Assembly: GCA_019120275.1 (NCBI GenBank)
Contig: DWVL01000006.1
Location: 1 to 46,320 of the forward strand
Length of the DNA: 46,320 nucleotides
Source: Candidatus Mediterraneibacter excrementavium
GTDB taxonomy: Bacteria > Bacillota > Clostridia > Lachnospirales > Lachnospiraceae
Direction of reading: 5' to 3'
The notes under the pieces were generated by a model. It worked only from the letters and a program-made list of their open reading frames with translations. It was not told the DNA's origin and searched no databases. Within the stretch, counting starts at the first letter, position 1. Every line of letters starts with the position of its first letter. Positions 22,973 to 31,681 of the stretch are shown here, in pieces. Both the position numbers and the translations under genes were made by a program.

Positions 22973-23704
22973 ATGAAGAAAAAACATGTTCTGATAACCG
23001 GTTCATCACGCGGCATCGGACGCGCCTGTGCGTTTGCCTTTGCATCAGCCGGATATCACGTATTTATCAACTGCCGGAGCACCCTTGACCAGCTCCGGGA
23101 AACAAACAAACAGATATTATCTTCCGGTGGAAGCTGCACCATGCTCCCCGGGGATGTCTCGGATCCCGAATGCGTGCGCGGGATATTTCGGCAGATCACT
23201 TCCGTCTGCAGCGGACTTGACGTCCTGGTCAACAATGCAGGAGTCGCTTATTTCGGACTGCTCAGTGATATGACGGATGAAGACTGGACGAGAGTGATCA
23301 ATACTGACCTTTCGTCTGCATTTTACTGCTGCAGGGAGGCGATCCCCGGCATGGTCGCCCGTAAGCAGGGGCGGATCATTAATATTTCTTCTATATGGGG
23401 AACATCCGGCGCTTCCTGCGAGGCAGCATATTCAGCGGCGAAATCAGGCCTTCACGGACTGACACGGGCGCTGGCAAAAGAACTTGCCCCCAGCAACGTC
23501 CAGGTCAATGCCTTGGCATGCGGGGTGATCGATACGGAAATGAACAGCCGGCTGACTGCCGAAGAACGAACCGCCCTCGAGGAAGAGATCCCGGCAGGCC
23601 GGTACGGAACCGCAGAGGAAGCGGCGCAGGCCGTCATGATGCTGGCAGAAGCGCCGGCCTATCTGACCGGACAGATCATCGGAATAGACGGCGGGATGAT
23701 CTAG
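22973..23704 (+). CDS. SDR-family oxidoreductase (3-oxoacyl-ACP reductase-like)
   Basis: 243 residues from ATG 22973 (MKKKHVLITGSSRGIG); an in-frame reading upstream lacks a ribosome site, whereas GGAGAG precedes this ATG. The cofactor motif TGSSRGIG is at 9-16, VNNAG at 86-90, and the catalytic Ser (NISS, 139/140), Tyr153 and Lys157 (YSAAK) are intact, with a terminal GQIIGIDGG. It resembles FabG-type NADP-dependent ketoacyl or sugar/alcohol dehydrogenases; the substrate is unknown. It lies 16 nt before a PduB-type shell protein, so the two are co-transcribed. It may be a redox enzyme tied to microcompartment metabolism rather than fatty-acid synthesis, but this is inference. Confidence 0.88.
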   Translation: MKKKHVLITGSSRGIGRACAFAFASAGYHVFINCRSTLDQLRETNKQILSSGGSCTMLPGDVSDPECVRGIFRQITSVCSGLDVLVNNAGVAYFGLLSDMTDEDWTRVINTDLSSAFYCCREAIPGMVARKQGRIINISSIWGTSGASCEAAYSAAKSGLHGLTRALAKELAPSNVQVNALACGVIDTEMNSRLTAEERTALEEEIPAGRYGTAEEAAQAVMMLAEAPAYLTGQIIGIDGGMI

Positions 23705-23720
23705 AGAAAGGAAACTGTTT

Positions 23721-24446
23721 ATGATCGATGTAAATGATCTGACGAAAATTTCAATGGACTGCACCATGACAGAATTCGTGGGAACGACTGTACTCGACAC
23801 TATCGGACTTGTCATCCCCGGAGTTGATCCGGCGCTTCTGGAACAGATGCAGCTGAAAAAACCTTACCGCAGCCTGGGACTGATCAGTTCCCGCACCGGC
23901 GCCGCCGGCCAGATCAATGCAGTAGACGAAGCGGTAAAATCAACGAATACGGAAGTAGTTTCCATTGAACTTCCCCGCGATACGAAAGGCTGGGGCGGTC
24001 ACGGCTGTTTTATCATCATCGGCGGAGACCACGTATCAGATGTAAGACGGGCGGTAGAAATTGCCCTTGAATATATCCGGAAGTATGCCGGTGAACTGTA
24101 CATCAGTCAGGCCGGTCATCTGGAATTCACTTATTCTGCCAGTGCAGACCAGGCCCTGCACCTGGCTTTCGGCGCGCCCATCGGCAGAGCGTTCGGATTT
24201 TTCTGCGGTTCTCCGGCGGCTATCGGCCTGGTTATGGCTGATCTGGCGCTCAAAGCTTCTCCCGTAGAAGTGATCCGCTATATGACGCCGGACAGAGGCA
24301 CCAGCCATTCCAATGAAGTGATCGTTGCCGTAACCGGAGATGCGTCAGCCGTAAAAACCGCTGTGCTGACCGCAAGAGAAAACGGCCTGAAGCTGCTCAT
24401 CTCCATGGGAAGCTATCCCGAGACGCCCTCCAGACCGTTTCTGTGA
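23721..24446 (+). CDS. pduB: PduB-type bacterial microcompartment shell protein (BMC-T)
   Basis: 241 residues. An N-terminal extension with TEFVGTTVLDTIGLVIPGVD precedes two tandem BMC domains: RSLGLISSRTGAAGQI through IELPRDTKGWGGHGCFIIIGGDHVSDVRRAVEIAL, and LHLAFGAPIGRAFGFFCGSPAAIGLVMADLAL through GDASAVKTAVLTARENGLKLL. These are the hallmarks of PduB/EutL-like trimeric shell proteins, closest in pattern to PduB of propanediol-use compartments. The ATG follows AGAAAGGAAACTG and lies 16 nt after the SDR gene. No other shell protein, diol dehydratase or activase is in the window, so this copy is an orphan and would have to join a shell encoded elsewhere or act alone. Confidence 0.9.
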   Translation: MIDVNDLTKISMDCTMTEFVGTTVLDTIGLVIPGVDPALLEQMQLKKPYRSLGLISSRTGAAGQINAVDEAVKSTNTEVVSIELPRDTKGWGGHGCFIIIGGDHVSDVRRAVEIALEYIRKYAGELYISQAGHLEFTYSASADQALHLAFGAPIGRAFGFFCGSPAAIGLVMADLALKASPVEVIRYMTPDRGTSHSNEVIVAVTGDASAVKTAVLTARENGLKLLISMGSYPETPSRPFL

Positions 24447-24468
24447 TACTGATAATTTCGATCCCGTA

Positions 24469-25704
24469 TTATATTTTCCTGTATATATCCATCGGAACAT
24501 AAGCTTTAACAGCGATCCCTTCCGGTATATACGACTCTTCCAGAAGCTGGCCGCGGCTGCGGATCAGCTGGATCTTCCCTGCTTCTTTGAAATCATACAG
24601 GCGCTCTATGTAGATCTGATCCTTCCGGATGATCTCCAGGAGCGCTTTTTTTAATTCCGCAAGTCCCTGCCCTGTCTTTGCAGACACCGGGATGGAATAA
24701 TCCGCGCGGAAATCTTTCTGCCTCTGATCCCCGACGAGCAGATCCTGTTTATTAAAAAGCGTCACCACCGGACGCCCCTCTGCCCCCAGTTCCCGCAGCG
24801 TCTCATAAACCACGTGCATCTGCTCATCCATCTGCGGGTTGGATGCATCCACTACATGGATGATAATATCCGCATATCTGGCCTCCTCCAGCGTACTTTT
24901 AAATGCTTCCACCAGATGATGAGGCAGTTTTCTGATAAAGCCGACCGTATCAGTCAGCAGGATTTCCTGCGTGTGATCCAGCATAAGGGAGCGGGTCGTG
25001 GTATCCAGCGTCGAGAAAAGCATAGCGTCTTCCAGGATGCCTGCGCCGGTCAATGCGTTTTCGATGCTGCTCTTTCCGGCTGACGTATATCCCACCAGCG
25101 CCGCGGACTTCAGTCCTGACCGCTGCCGCTGGGAGCGGATCAGTTCCCGGTGTTTCTCCACGTCCCTCAGTTCTGCCTTCAGACGGCTGATACGTTCCCG
25201 GATCAGTCTTCTGTCCATCTCCAGTTTCTTCTCCCCGGGTCCTCTTGTTCCGATCCCTCCGCCCAGCCTGGAAAGCGATCTTCCCAGTCCTGTCAGACGG
25301 GTCGCCCTGTATTTCAGCTGGGCGAGCTCTACCTGGATCTTGCCTTCCCCGCTCACTGCATGAGCCGCAAAGATATCCAGGATCAAAAGCGTCCGGTCGA
25401 TCACCTTGCAGGACAGCTCCGCTTCCAGATTCGCGATCTGCACTCCTGTTAGTTCATCATCGCAGATAATGCCGTCCGCCTCTGTCTCCCATAACAGATC
25501 CTTCAGTTCTTCCAGTTTTCCTCTGCCGATATAAGTTGCAGGATGCGCACTGTCCCTGACCTGGATCAGACGTCCTGCTGTCTTCGCCCCTGCAGTCTTC
25601 GCCAGATCCTGCAGCTCATCAAGCGACCGCCCGGCGGCGTCCGGGTTTCCCGTATCCACACCGACCAGGATCATCCTTTCTTCAATGTGTTCTGTCTCAA
25701 ACAT
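24469..25704 (-). CDS. hflX: Ribosome-associated GTPase HflX
   Basis: 411 residues. The HflX N-terminal domain (GVDTGNPD, then GRGKLEELK and VIDRTLLILDIFAAHA), the glycine-rich linker (RLGGGIGTRGPGEKKLE, about 146-162) and the GTPase domain are present: G1 GYTSAGKSS (205-213), G3 DTVGFI and G4 NKQD. HflX binds the ribosome and splits or rescues stalled or heat-damaged 70S particles using GTP. The usual G1 ends KST; here it is KSS, a mild change. It starts 12 nt after the TPR lipoprotein stop and converges with the pduB-like gene on the other strand, with only 22 nt between their ends. Confidence 0.95.
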   Translation of the reverse strand: MFETEHIEERMILVGVDTGNPDAAGRSLDELQDLAKTAGAKTAGRLIQVRDSAHPATYIGRGKLEELKDLLWETEADGIICDDELTGVQIANLEAELSCKVIDRTLLILDIFAAHAVSGEGKIQVELAQLKYRATRLTGLGRSLSRLGGGIGTRGPGEKKLEMDRRLIRERISRLKAELRDVEKHRELIRSQRQRSGLKSAALVGYTSAGKSSIENALTGAGILEDAMLFSTLDTTTRSLMLDHTQEILLTDTVGFIRKLPHHLVEAFKSTLEEARYADIIIHVVDASNPQMDEQMHVVYETLRELGAEGRPVVTLFNKQDLLVGDQRQKDFRADYSIPVSAKTGQGLAELKKALLEIIRKDQIYIERLYDFKEAGKIQLIRSRGQLLEESYIPEGIAVKAYVPMDIYRKI

Positions 25705-25716
25705 ATCGGTCTCCGT

Positions 25717-26268
25717 CTATCGGGTCGCCAGGAATTCTGCTTCCCGACGGGCTGTTTCATCATCCGGATACTCTGACACATATTCCGTTATTTTCTGTTT
25801 TGCGCTTTCCCAGTCCGCCTGTTTCTCACAGCAGATGATCTCATTGAATTTCATTTCCTGTATCAGACCGGCGTCCGGCTGTTCTTCCTCCGACGCGGTA
25901 TCTGCCAGTGCAAGGCCGGACCGGATATATTCCAGTGCCTGCCCATACTCTTTCATCTGCATGGCGCAGACCGCCATCAGATTGTACATCTGAATACTCG
26001 GACTCATTCCGCTCTCTACCGCCTTCTGAAATGCCTCCAGCGCCCCCTGATAGTCTTCCGTTTCATAATATGCCATGCCAAGTCCCTGCCAGCCCGCAGC
26101 GGCGTCTTCGCCGCCTGCCTCTGTCAGTTCCTGAAACTGGGTTTCCGCTTCCGCATAATTTCCTTCTTCAAGCGCTTTCACCCCCGCTTTCTGCGGGTTC
26201 GCGCAGCCGCATATCACCGATGCCGCAACCAGGGCCGCAACAGGTGCGGCTATCCATTTTCTTCTCAT
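25717..26268 (-). CDS. TPR-repeat lipoprotein
   Basis: 183 residues from ATG 26268; an in-frame GTG at 26277 would add three. A lipoprotein signal is visible: basic MRRKW, hydrophobic stretch, then lipobox ICGC with the likely lipidated Cys22. Mature protein: TPR-like helix pairs (EGNYAEAETQFQELTEAG region, YYETEDYQGALEAFQKAV region, MKEYGQALEYIRSGLALA region and SAKQKITEYVSEYPDD region). It would lie on the outer face of the membrane as a scaffold. It begins just after the P-type ATPase gene and is followed 12 nt later by hflX, so the three are probably one message. No specific partner is evident. Confidence 0.8.
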   Translation of the reverse strand: MRRKWIAAPVAALVAASVICGCANPQKAGVKALEEGNYAEAETQFQELTEAGGEDAAAGWQGLGMAYYETEDYQGALEAFQKAVESGMSPSIQMYNLMAVCAMQMKEYGQALEYIRSGLALADTASEEEQPDAGLIQEMKFNEIICCEKQADWESAKQKITEYVSEYPDDETARREAEFLATR

Positions 26269-26283
26269 ATCCACCACTCTGAA

Positions 26284-28143
26284 TCAATGTCCTGAATACT
26301 GGAGCATCCAGAACGAATTTAAAATATTGATCAGCATCACCGCCATATCAGCAATGATCGCATTCTGCATCGTTACAAAGCCAAAGAACGCCATAATGAC
26401 CAGCAGGACTTTCATGCCGATCGCAAATACCATATTCTGTTTTACAGAACGCAGTGTAGCCTTTGCGATGCGGATCGCATTGATGATCCTGGACGGTTCA
26501 TCCTCCATCAGGATGATATCCGCAGCCTCCAGCGCCGCGTCAGCACCCAGACCGCCCATCGCGATACCAATATCCGCCAGCGACAGGACAGGTGCGTCAT
26601 TGATACCATCTCCGACAAACGCCATCTTTTCCCCTTCCATCTGATTCTCACGGAATTCTTCCAGAAGACTTACTTTGTGTGCAGGCATAAGTTCCGCGTA
26701 CACGCTCTCGATCTTTAGTCTGGAAGCTACTTCTTCAGCCACCCGCTCATTATCCCCGGTAAACATGACCGTTCCCAGATTCTTGCGTCTCAGCCAGCGG
26801 ATCAGCCTGAAGGAGTCTTCCCTGATCACATCGGAGATCAGTATGTAACCCGCATAATTCCCGTCCACAGCGACATAAACGACCGTTCCGGCTTTGTTCA
26901 CCGGCTTGTAAAAGATTCCCTGGCGGTTCATCAGACGGGTATTTCCCACATAGACTTCTTTTCCATCTACTTTTGCATGCACGCCGTATCCGGGTTGCTC
27001 TTCAATATCTGTCACACGGGATGTATCTGTTTCTTTTCCGTATGCTTCGCTGAGCGACAGAGCGATCGGATGGTTAGAATAGGCTTCTGCCAGCACCGCT
27101 GTTTCAAGAAGTTCCTCTTTCCCCATCTTATGCGGGACGATCTCCCTTACATGAAACACACCTTCCGTCAGTGTTCCGGTCTTATCAAAAACAAATGTAT
27201 CCACATTCGTCAGTTCTTCCAGAAAGGCGCCGCCCTTGATCAGAACCCCCTGCTTTGACGCGGCTCCGATCCCGCCGAGAAACGCCATCGGGATCGACAC
27301 CATAAGACCGCACGGACACGCAGCCACCAGAATGATCAACCCCCGGTATATCCATTCGGATTTCGCTTCAATAAACATCATCGGGGGCAGGAGAACCGTC
27401 AGCAATGCGATCAGGATCACGATCGGCGTGTAATATCTGGTAAATTTATCCGCAAAATGAACGCTGTCCGCTTTGTTCTCATTGGCGCTTTCAACCATGC
27501 GCATGATCTTGGCCGCCGTAGAGTCATTGTACAGCTTGATCACTCTGGCCTCCAGCACGTCGTTCATATTAATGCTTCCGCTGTAGAGTTTATCGCCGGT
27601 CCTGACCGCTTTCGGTTCGGACTCACCTGTCAGCGCCTTTGTATCTATCGTTCCGGCTCCATGTGTCACAACACAGTCCACAGGTATCTTCTCTCCGGGT
27701 CGGAGCACAATCACCTGCTTCAGCTTTAATTCCTGCGGCGGTACGACCTTTTCTTTATTCCCCACTTTCAGGTTGGCATATTCCGGACGGATATCAATAA
27801 ATTTCGCGATCGATTTCTTCGTCCGCCCGAGCGAAAGTTCCTCAACGAATTTTCCTACCTGATAAAACAGCATTGCCGCCACTGCCTCTTTGTGTCTGTC
27901 GACAAAAAAAGCTCCCAGTGTGGCAATGATCATAAGAAGGTTCTCATCTATGAACTGACGCTTCAGGATTTTTTTCAGCTGCTCCCAGTAAGTCGTCGCC
28001 GACAAAGCTGCATATGCCAGGAAAAACAGCACCGTCTCCGCTGTCTCCGGGGCACTCCAGTAAGACGTCACCACCCACGCAATAATATAGAGCAGAACAC
28101 CTGCTCCGATCTCAATCCCTTTTTTTCTTGCCTGTTCAGTCAT
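26284..28143 (-). CDS. Heavy-metal P1B-type ATPase (Zn/Cd/Co exporter class), no HMA domain
   Basis: 619 residues. P-type signatures are intact: TGES (172-175), CPC in the membrane (276-278, AACPCGL), the phosphorylated Asp in DKTGT (320), the P1B-specific HP dipeptide (358-359) and GDGINDAP (511-518). The last helices contain IIADMAVMLI, with the Asp that marks the Zn2+/Cd2+ (P1B-2) group. There is no N-terminal heavy-metal-associated (CxxC) domain; the protein starts almost directly with membrane helices. It would export Zn2+ or Cd2+ (or related ions) from the cytoplasm using ATP. A consensus promoter (28184-28212) lies about 40 nt before the start. No metal-sensing regulator is adjacent. 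Confidence 0.9.
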   Translation of the reverse strand: MTEQARKKGIEIGAGVLLYIIAWVVTSYWSAPETAETVLFFLAYAALSATTYWEQLKKILKRQFIDENLLMIIATLGAFFVDRHKEAVAAMLFYQVGKFVEELSLGRTKKSIAKFIDIRPEYANLKVGNKEKVVPPQELKLKQVIVLRPGEKIPVDCVVTHGAGTIDTKALTGESEPKAVRTGDKLYSGSINMNDVLEARVIKLYNDSTAAKIMRMVESANENKADSVHFADKFTRYYTPIVILIALLTVLLPPMMFIEAKSEWIYRGLIILVAACPCGLMVSIPMAFLGGIGAASKQGVLIKGGAFLEELTNVDTFVFDKTGTLTEGVFHVREIVPHKMGKEELLETAVLAEAYSNHPIALSLSEAYGKETDTSRVTDIEEQPGYGVHAKVDGKEVYVGNTRLMNRQGIFYKPVNKAGTVVYVAVDGNYAGYILISDVIREDSFRLIRWLRRKNLGTVMFTGDNERVAEEVASRLKIESVYAELMPAHKVSLLEEFRENQMEGEKMAFVGDGINDAPVLSLADIGIAMGGLGADAALEAADIILMEDEPSRIINAIRIAKATLRSVKQNMVFAIGMKVLLVIMAFFGFVTMQNAIIADMAVMLINILNSFWMLQYSGH

Positions 28144-28183
28144 TTTCCTATTCCTTCGGCTTTCTAAACTTTTTCCTTATTAT

Positions 28184-28212
28184 AGTATAACGAAAATGGA
28201 CAGAAGCATCAA
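28184..28212 (-). promoter_or_regulatory. Sigma-A-type promoter of the P-type ATPase operon
   Basis: Minus-strand TTGATG (28207-28212), 17-bp spacer, TATACT (28184-28189). No clear operator palindrome for an ArsR- or MerR-type metal sensor overlaps it. Confidence 0.75.
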
Positions 28213-28349
28213 CATTTTTTATCCGCAACCAGAGAATATTAAGAAAATTTTACAATTAATAACATTAATTACTGTATGATAAGATAATCTTTTGTGTTAC
28301 AATGGACAAAATTGATCTTATAGCTTTATTACTGAAAAGGAGGTGGATC

Positions 28350-29450
28350 ATGGCCAGATTAAGATGCCGTCTGTGCGGCGGGAAACTTGTCAACAATCGC
28401 TGCACCTTCTGCGGGCTGGACAATTCCTGCTATGACCGGGATCATTCATATCAGAAAGCATTCTCCGAACAGCGGCGCAGCGAACGCAGAGTCGAGCAGC
28501 GTGCCGCATCCGGCACACAGACGCAGACCCAGACCCGTACATCTGCCCCTCCGCAGCCGCGGCCCGTGCAGAAGACAGCTCCCGTCCGGAACAATGTCGT
28601 TCCCCCGCGTGCTGCAGCACCGGTAAAAAAACGCAGCGGAGCCGCCCGGGTGATCATCATTATCGCAGCGATCTTCATTATCGTACCCCTGTTTGGCAAC
28701 ATTGGTTCTGCCCTGCTCGACAATTTCAGTTCTATGTTGTCCGGCAGTACATACGACGACTCATATTCTGATGATTACGACTGGGATCCCTACGAATTTG
28801 TGACAAGAGACATCCCGGAAACAGGGGAAACTTACGAAACCGTCATTGGAGCCGGCATTTACCAGATAGGCATCCATCTCCCGGAAGGCATCTACCGCGC
28901 AGAACTTCTGGCCGGCACAGGAAGCATAGGCATCACAGACAGCGAAAACAGTATCTATGACTACACCTATTTCGGCACAGAAGATGAATATGATGAAGTC
29001 ACAGGCCTGGATGACATCCGGCTGTACAACGGCGCGGAACTGAAGGTAGACGCGGGCGTGCTCATCCGGTTCAGCACGGAGAACGCCCAGCCGCTGACGG
29101 AACAGCCTTACGCGTCTGAAGAGAGCGACGCATACACACTTCCTGAAGGAGAATACACCGCTGGAACAGACGGATGTCCTGAAGGGATCTACGATATCTC
29201 CGTTGATACGGACCCGGATGAGCCCTATGGATACGCAAGCATCAGCCTGCTCTACCCTGACGGCCTGACCGAATATTTCTGGGCGGACTCACCGGAAAGC
29301 GCCGCATCCATTGACGGATATTCATCCGCAGGCGTCAGAAATGTCGTTATTCCTGACGGAACGGAAGTCTCTGTTGAATACGGGGACATCATCCTGACCC
29401 CGGGGCAGGGATGCTATGATGTAGATTATGACAGTTATCCGCAGCAGTAA
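28350..29450 (+). CDS. Zinc-ribbon membrane protein with repeated beta domains
   Basis: 366 residues from ATG 28350, which follows a perfect AAAGGAGGTGG; an in-frame ATG at 28302 lacks such a site. The first 25 residues form a zinc ribbon (CRLCGGKLVNNRCTFCG). A Gln/Pro/Arg-rich linker leads to one membrane helix (about 100-122, VIIIIAAIFIIVPLFG). Outside are an acidic Tyr/Asp-rich stretch and two related beta modules, each with a PEGIY core (HLPEGIYRAELLAGTGSIGI and GCPEGIYDISVDTDPDEPYG). Such PEG-Y modules occur in many surface proteins of Gram-positive bacteria with no assigned ligand. It lies 19 nt before nfeD, so it is probably the first gene of an NfeD-SPFH operon. Confidence 0.8.
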   Translation: MARLRCRLCGGKLVNNRCTFCGLDNSCYDRDHSYQKAFSEQRRSERRVEQRAASGTQTQTQTRTSAPPQPRPVQKTAPVRNNVVPPRAAAPVKKRSGAARVIIIIAAIFIIVPLFGNIGSALLDNFSSMLSGSTYDDSYSDDYDWDPYEFVTRDIPETGETYETVIGAGIYQIGIHLPEGIYRAELLAGTGSIGITDSENSIYDYTYFGTEDEYDEVTGLDDIRLYNGAELKVDAGVLIRFSTENAQPLTEQPYASEESDAYTLPEGEYTAGTDGCPEGIYDISVDTDPDEPYGYASISLLYPDGLTEYFWADSPESAASIDGYSSAGVRNVVIPDGTEVSVEYGDIILTPGQGCYDVDYDSYPQQ

Positions 29451-29469
29451 ATCTGGAAGGAGGAAATTC

Positions 29470-29946
29470 ATGAATGCAGATATTATTACAATTTCGTCTG
29501 ATTCTCTCAACCTGATCTGGCTGATCCTGTTCGTCGTACTGCTGGTGATCGAACTATTCACGGTCGGACTTACCACCATCTGGTTTGCCATCGGATCACT
29601 GGCAGCTTTTCTGGCGGATCTTCTCGGAGCAGGACTCCCGCTTCAGATTGTCATCTTCCTGGCTGTATCCTGCATCCTGCTGATCTTCACCCGCCCGTGG
29701 GCAGCCAGACATGTCAACCGCCGGCGGATCAGAACCAACTATGAGAGCGAGATCGGCAAGATCATCCTGATCACAGAAAAGGTCGACAACCTGAATCAGA
29801 CAGGGAAAAGCACTGTAGACGGACAGGAATGGACCGTGCGGTCCCGAAATGACGAAGACATCCTGGAACCCGGCGACAAAGCCAGAGTCGTTGATATTTC
29901 CGGTGTTAAACTGATCGTAGAAAAATATAAGGAGGATCCCACATGA
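29470..29946 (+). CDS. NfeD-family membrane protein
   Basis: 158 residues from ATG 29470 (AAGGAGGAAATTC upstream). Three membrane helices (about 12-30, 33-52 and 55-75) are followed by a soluble OB-fold-like domain (GKIILITEKVDNLNQTGKSTVDGQEW through GDKARVVDISGVKLIVEK), the standard shape of NfeD short forms. NfeD proteins partner with SPFH/stomatin proteins in membrane microdomains. Its end overlaps the SPFH gene as ATGA, so the pair is translationally coupled, as is common in bacteria. Confidence 0.9.
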   Translation: MNADIITISSDSLNLIWLILFVVLLVIELFTVGLTTIWFAIGSLAAFLADLLGAGLPLQIVIFLAVSCILLIFTRPWAARHVNRRRIRTNYESEIGKIILITEKVDNLNQTGKSTVDGQEWTVRSRNDEDILEPGDKARVVDISGVKLIVEKYKEDPT

Positions 29947-30899
29947 ATTCAATAGTCATTGGCATTGGAGGCATCATTTTCATTATCATCATCGCTATCA
30001 TCGTCCTGATCCTGATCTCCTGCGTGAAGATCGTACATCAGGCACAGGCCGTTGTTGTCGAGCGGCTCGGCGCATATCTGACAACCTGGAACACAGGACT
30101 GCACTTTAAGCTTCCGATCATCGACCGCGTTGCGCGCAGGATCGATCTGAAAGAACAGGTCGTTGATTTTCCGCCTCAGCCGGTCATCACAGAAGATAAT
30201 GTAACCATGCAGATCGATACCGTTATCTTCTATCAGATCACAGACCCGAAAATGTTCTGCTACGGCGTGGCAAGTCCCATCATCGCCATCGAAAACCTGA
30301 CGGCGACCACTCTCCGTAACATTATCGGCGATCTGGAACTCGACCAGACGCTCACCTCCCGCGAAACGATCAATACGAAAATGCGGGCGGAACTGGACCG
30401 CGCGACCGACGCCTGGGGCATCAAGGTAAACCGGGTCGAACTCAAGAACATCATCCCGCCGACCGCGATCCGCGATGCGATGGAGAAACAGATGAAGGCA
30501 GAACGTGAGAGACGTGAAGCCATCCTCCGCGCAGAAGGCGAGAAAAAATCAACCGTCCTTGTTGCCGAAGGCCAGAAAGAATCTGTGATCCTTGAAGCTG
30601 AAGCGGCGAAGCAGGCTGCGATCCTGAAAGCCGAAGCTGAAAAAGAGAAGATGATCAAAGAAGCCGAAGGTCAGGCGGAAGCGATCCTGAAAGTCCAGCA
30701 GGCAACCGCTGACGGTCTGAAGTTTATCAAAGAAGCCGGCGCCGACCAGTCCGTCCTGACGCTCAAGAGCCTGGAGGCATTTGAGAAAGCGGCCGACGGC
30801 AAAGCAACCAAGATCATTATCCCCTCAGAAATACAGGGAATCGCCGGACTTGTCAAATCCATCACGGAAGTGGCGGAAGACAGCGAAAAGAAACCGTAA
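29943..30899 (+). CDS. SPFH/Band 7 (stomatin/QmcA-like) protein
   Basis: 318 residues. One N-terminal membrane helix (about 3-27) is followed by the SPFH domain (VVVERLGAYLTTWNTGLHFKLPIIDRV through NLTATTLRNIIGDLELDQTL and WGIKVNRVELKNI). An Ala/Glu/Lys-rich coiled-coil stretch then runs from about 185 to 262 (repeating AEAAKQAAILKAEAEKEK), and the end is KIIIPSEIQGIAGLV. Such proteins oligomerise at the membrane and affect lipid domain organisation and FtsH-type proteolysis. The paired nfeD gene overlaps by 4 nt and a terminator follows at 30904-30946. Confidence 0.93.
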   Translation: MNSIVIGIGGIIFIIIIAIIVLILISCVKIVHQAQAVVVERLGAYLTTWNTGLHFKLPIIDRVARRIDLKEQVVDFPPQPVITEDNVTMQIDTVIFYQITDPKMFCYGVASPIIAIENLTATTLRNIIGDLELDQTLTSRETINTKMRAELDRATDAWGIKVNRVELKNIIPPTAIRDAMEKQMKAERERREAILRAEGEKKSTVLVAEGQKESVILEAEAAKQAAILKAEAEKEKMIKEAEGQAEAILKVQQATADGLKFIKEAGADQSVLTLKSLEAFEKAADGKATKIIIPSEIQGIAGLVKSITEVAEDSEKKP

Positions 30900-30903
30900 C
30901 AAA

Positions 30904-30946
30904 CAGGGCCGCCTGCACAGTACATGCAGACGGCCTGTATTTTTTA
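30904..30946 (+). terminator. Intrinsic terminator after the SPFH gene
   Basis: GGCCGcCTGCA...TGCAGaCGGCC stem with a 7-nt loop and TGTATTTTTTA downstream on the plus strand, in the 44-nt gap between the convergent SPFH and alarmone synthetase genes. Confidence 0.85.
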
Positions 30947-31681
30947 CTGATTATTCTGTAATCTTGGCTGCTCTTTCCGGTTCCCGATCACATGATCCAG
31001 CACATCATCCATATTGTCTCTGTTCTGCTGGTGTGCGATGCATTCCTGGATCGCCTCATTCAGCGAAAGCATTTTCTCATCCAGTTCCGAAACCATCTTC
31101 GCACATTCCCGCAGATCCCGGCTGATATAATCCGGTGCGTTCCCCTCGAATTTGTAATAAATCTTATGCTCCAGACTGGCCCAGAAATCCATGGCGATCG
31201 TACGGATCTGGATCTCTACCTTCGTATCCACCACACTGTCCGACAAAAAGATCGGAACTGATACCAACATGTGATAACTCTTGTAGCCGCTCTCTTTTGG
31301 ATTCTTTATGTAATCCTTGATCGACAGCACTTTCAGATCACTCTGGTTTCCGATCATCTCGGCCAGGCGGTAAATATCTGAAGTAAACGAACAGATCAGC
31401 CGGACGCCTGCTATATCATTGATATAGCGGACCATATTTTCGATCGATGTCTCATATCCATAACGCTTCAGCTTCTTAACGATGCTTTCCGGAGTCTTGA
31501 TCCTTGTCTTGATATGCTCGATCGGATTGTACTGGTGTACGTGCTGAAATTCATCATTCAGAATCTCCAGCTTTGTGCCGACTTCCTTCAAAGCTGCATT
31601 ATAAAGAAATATAACTGTCTTCCAACTGTCGACATCCTCGTAGCTCTTCAGCGCAGCTTCAACTTCTTGTTTGCCTTTCAT
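30944..31681 (-). CDS. Small alarmone synthetase (RelQ-like GTP pyrophosphokinase family)
   Basis: 245 residues from ATG 31681 (MKGKQEVEAAL), with GGGGGATG upstream; ATG 31690 is an alternative. The RelA/SpoT synthetase domain is visible: TRIKTPESIVKKLKRYGYE, INDIAGVRLICSF, ESGYKSYHMLV, and EIQIRTIAMDFWASLEHKIYYK. There is no HD hydrolase, TGS or ACT region, so it is a single-domain alarmone synthetase that transfers pyrophosphate from ATP to GDP or GTP. A long alpha-helical tail (about 195-245) may help oligomerise. It stands alone; the nearest gene on its strand is a PTS IIC-like protein 110 nt upstream. Together with the HD protein at 22201-22776 the window encodes separate enzymes for alarmone making and breaking. 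Confidence 0.9.
   Translation of the reverse strand: MKGKQEVEAALKSYEDVDSWKTVIFLYNAALKEVGTKLEILNDEFQHVHQYNPIEHIKTRIKTPESIVKKLKRYGYETSIENMVRYINDIAGVRLICSFTSDIYRLAEMIGNQSDLKVLSIKDYIKNPKESGYKSYHMLVSVPIFLSDSVVDTKVEIQIRTIAMDFWASLEHKIYYKFEGNAPDYISRDLRECAKMVSELDEKMLSLNEAIQECIAHQQNRDNMDDVLDHVIGNRKEQPRLQNNQ

Noticed and set aside
22201..24446. A defence island (HD protein, ATPase, SDR)
   Set aside because: No nuclease, toxin, recombinase or restriction gene is present, and the surrounding genes are core functions.
23721..24446. A complete propanediol-use operon
   Set aside because: Only the PduB-type gene and an SDR are present; no dehydratase, BMC-H protein or pocR-like regulator was found nearby.
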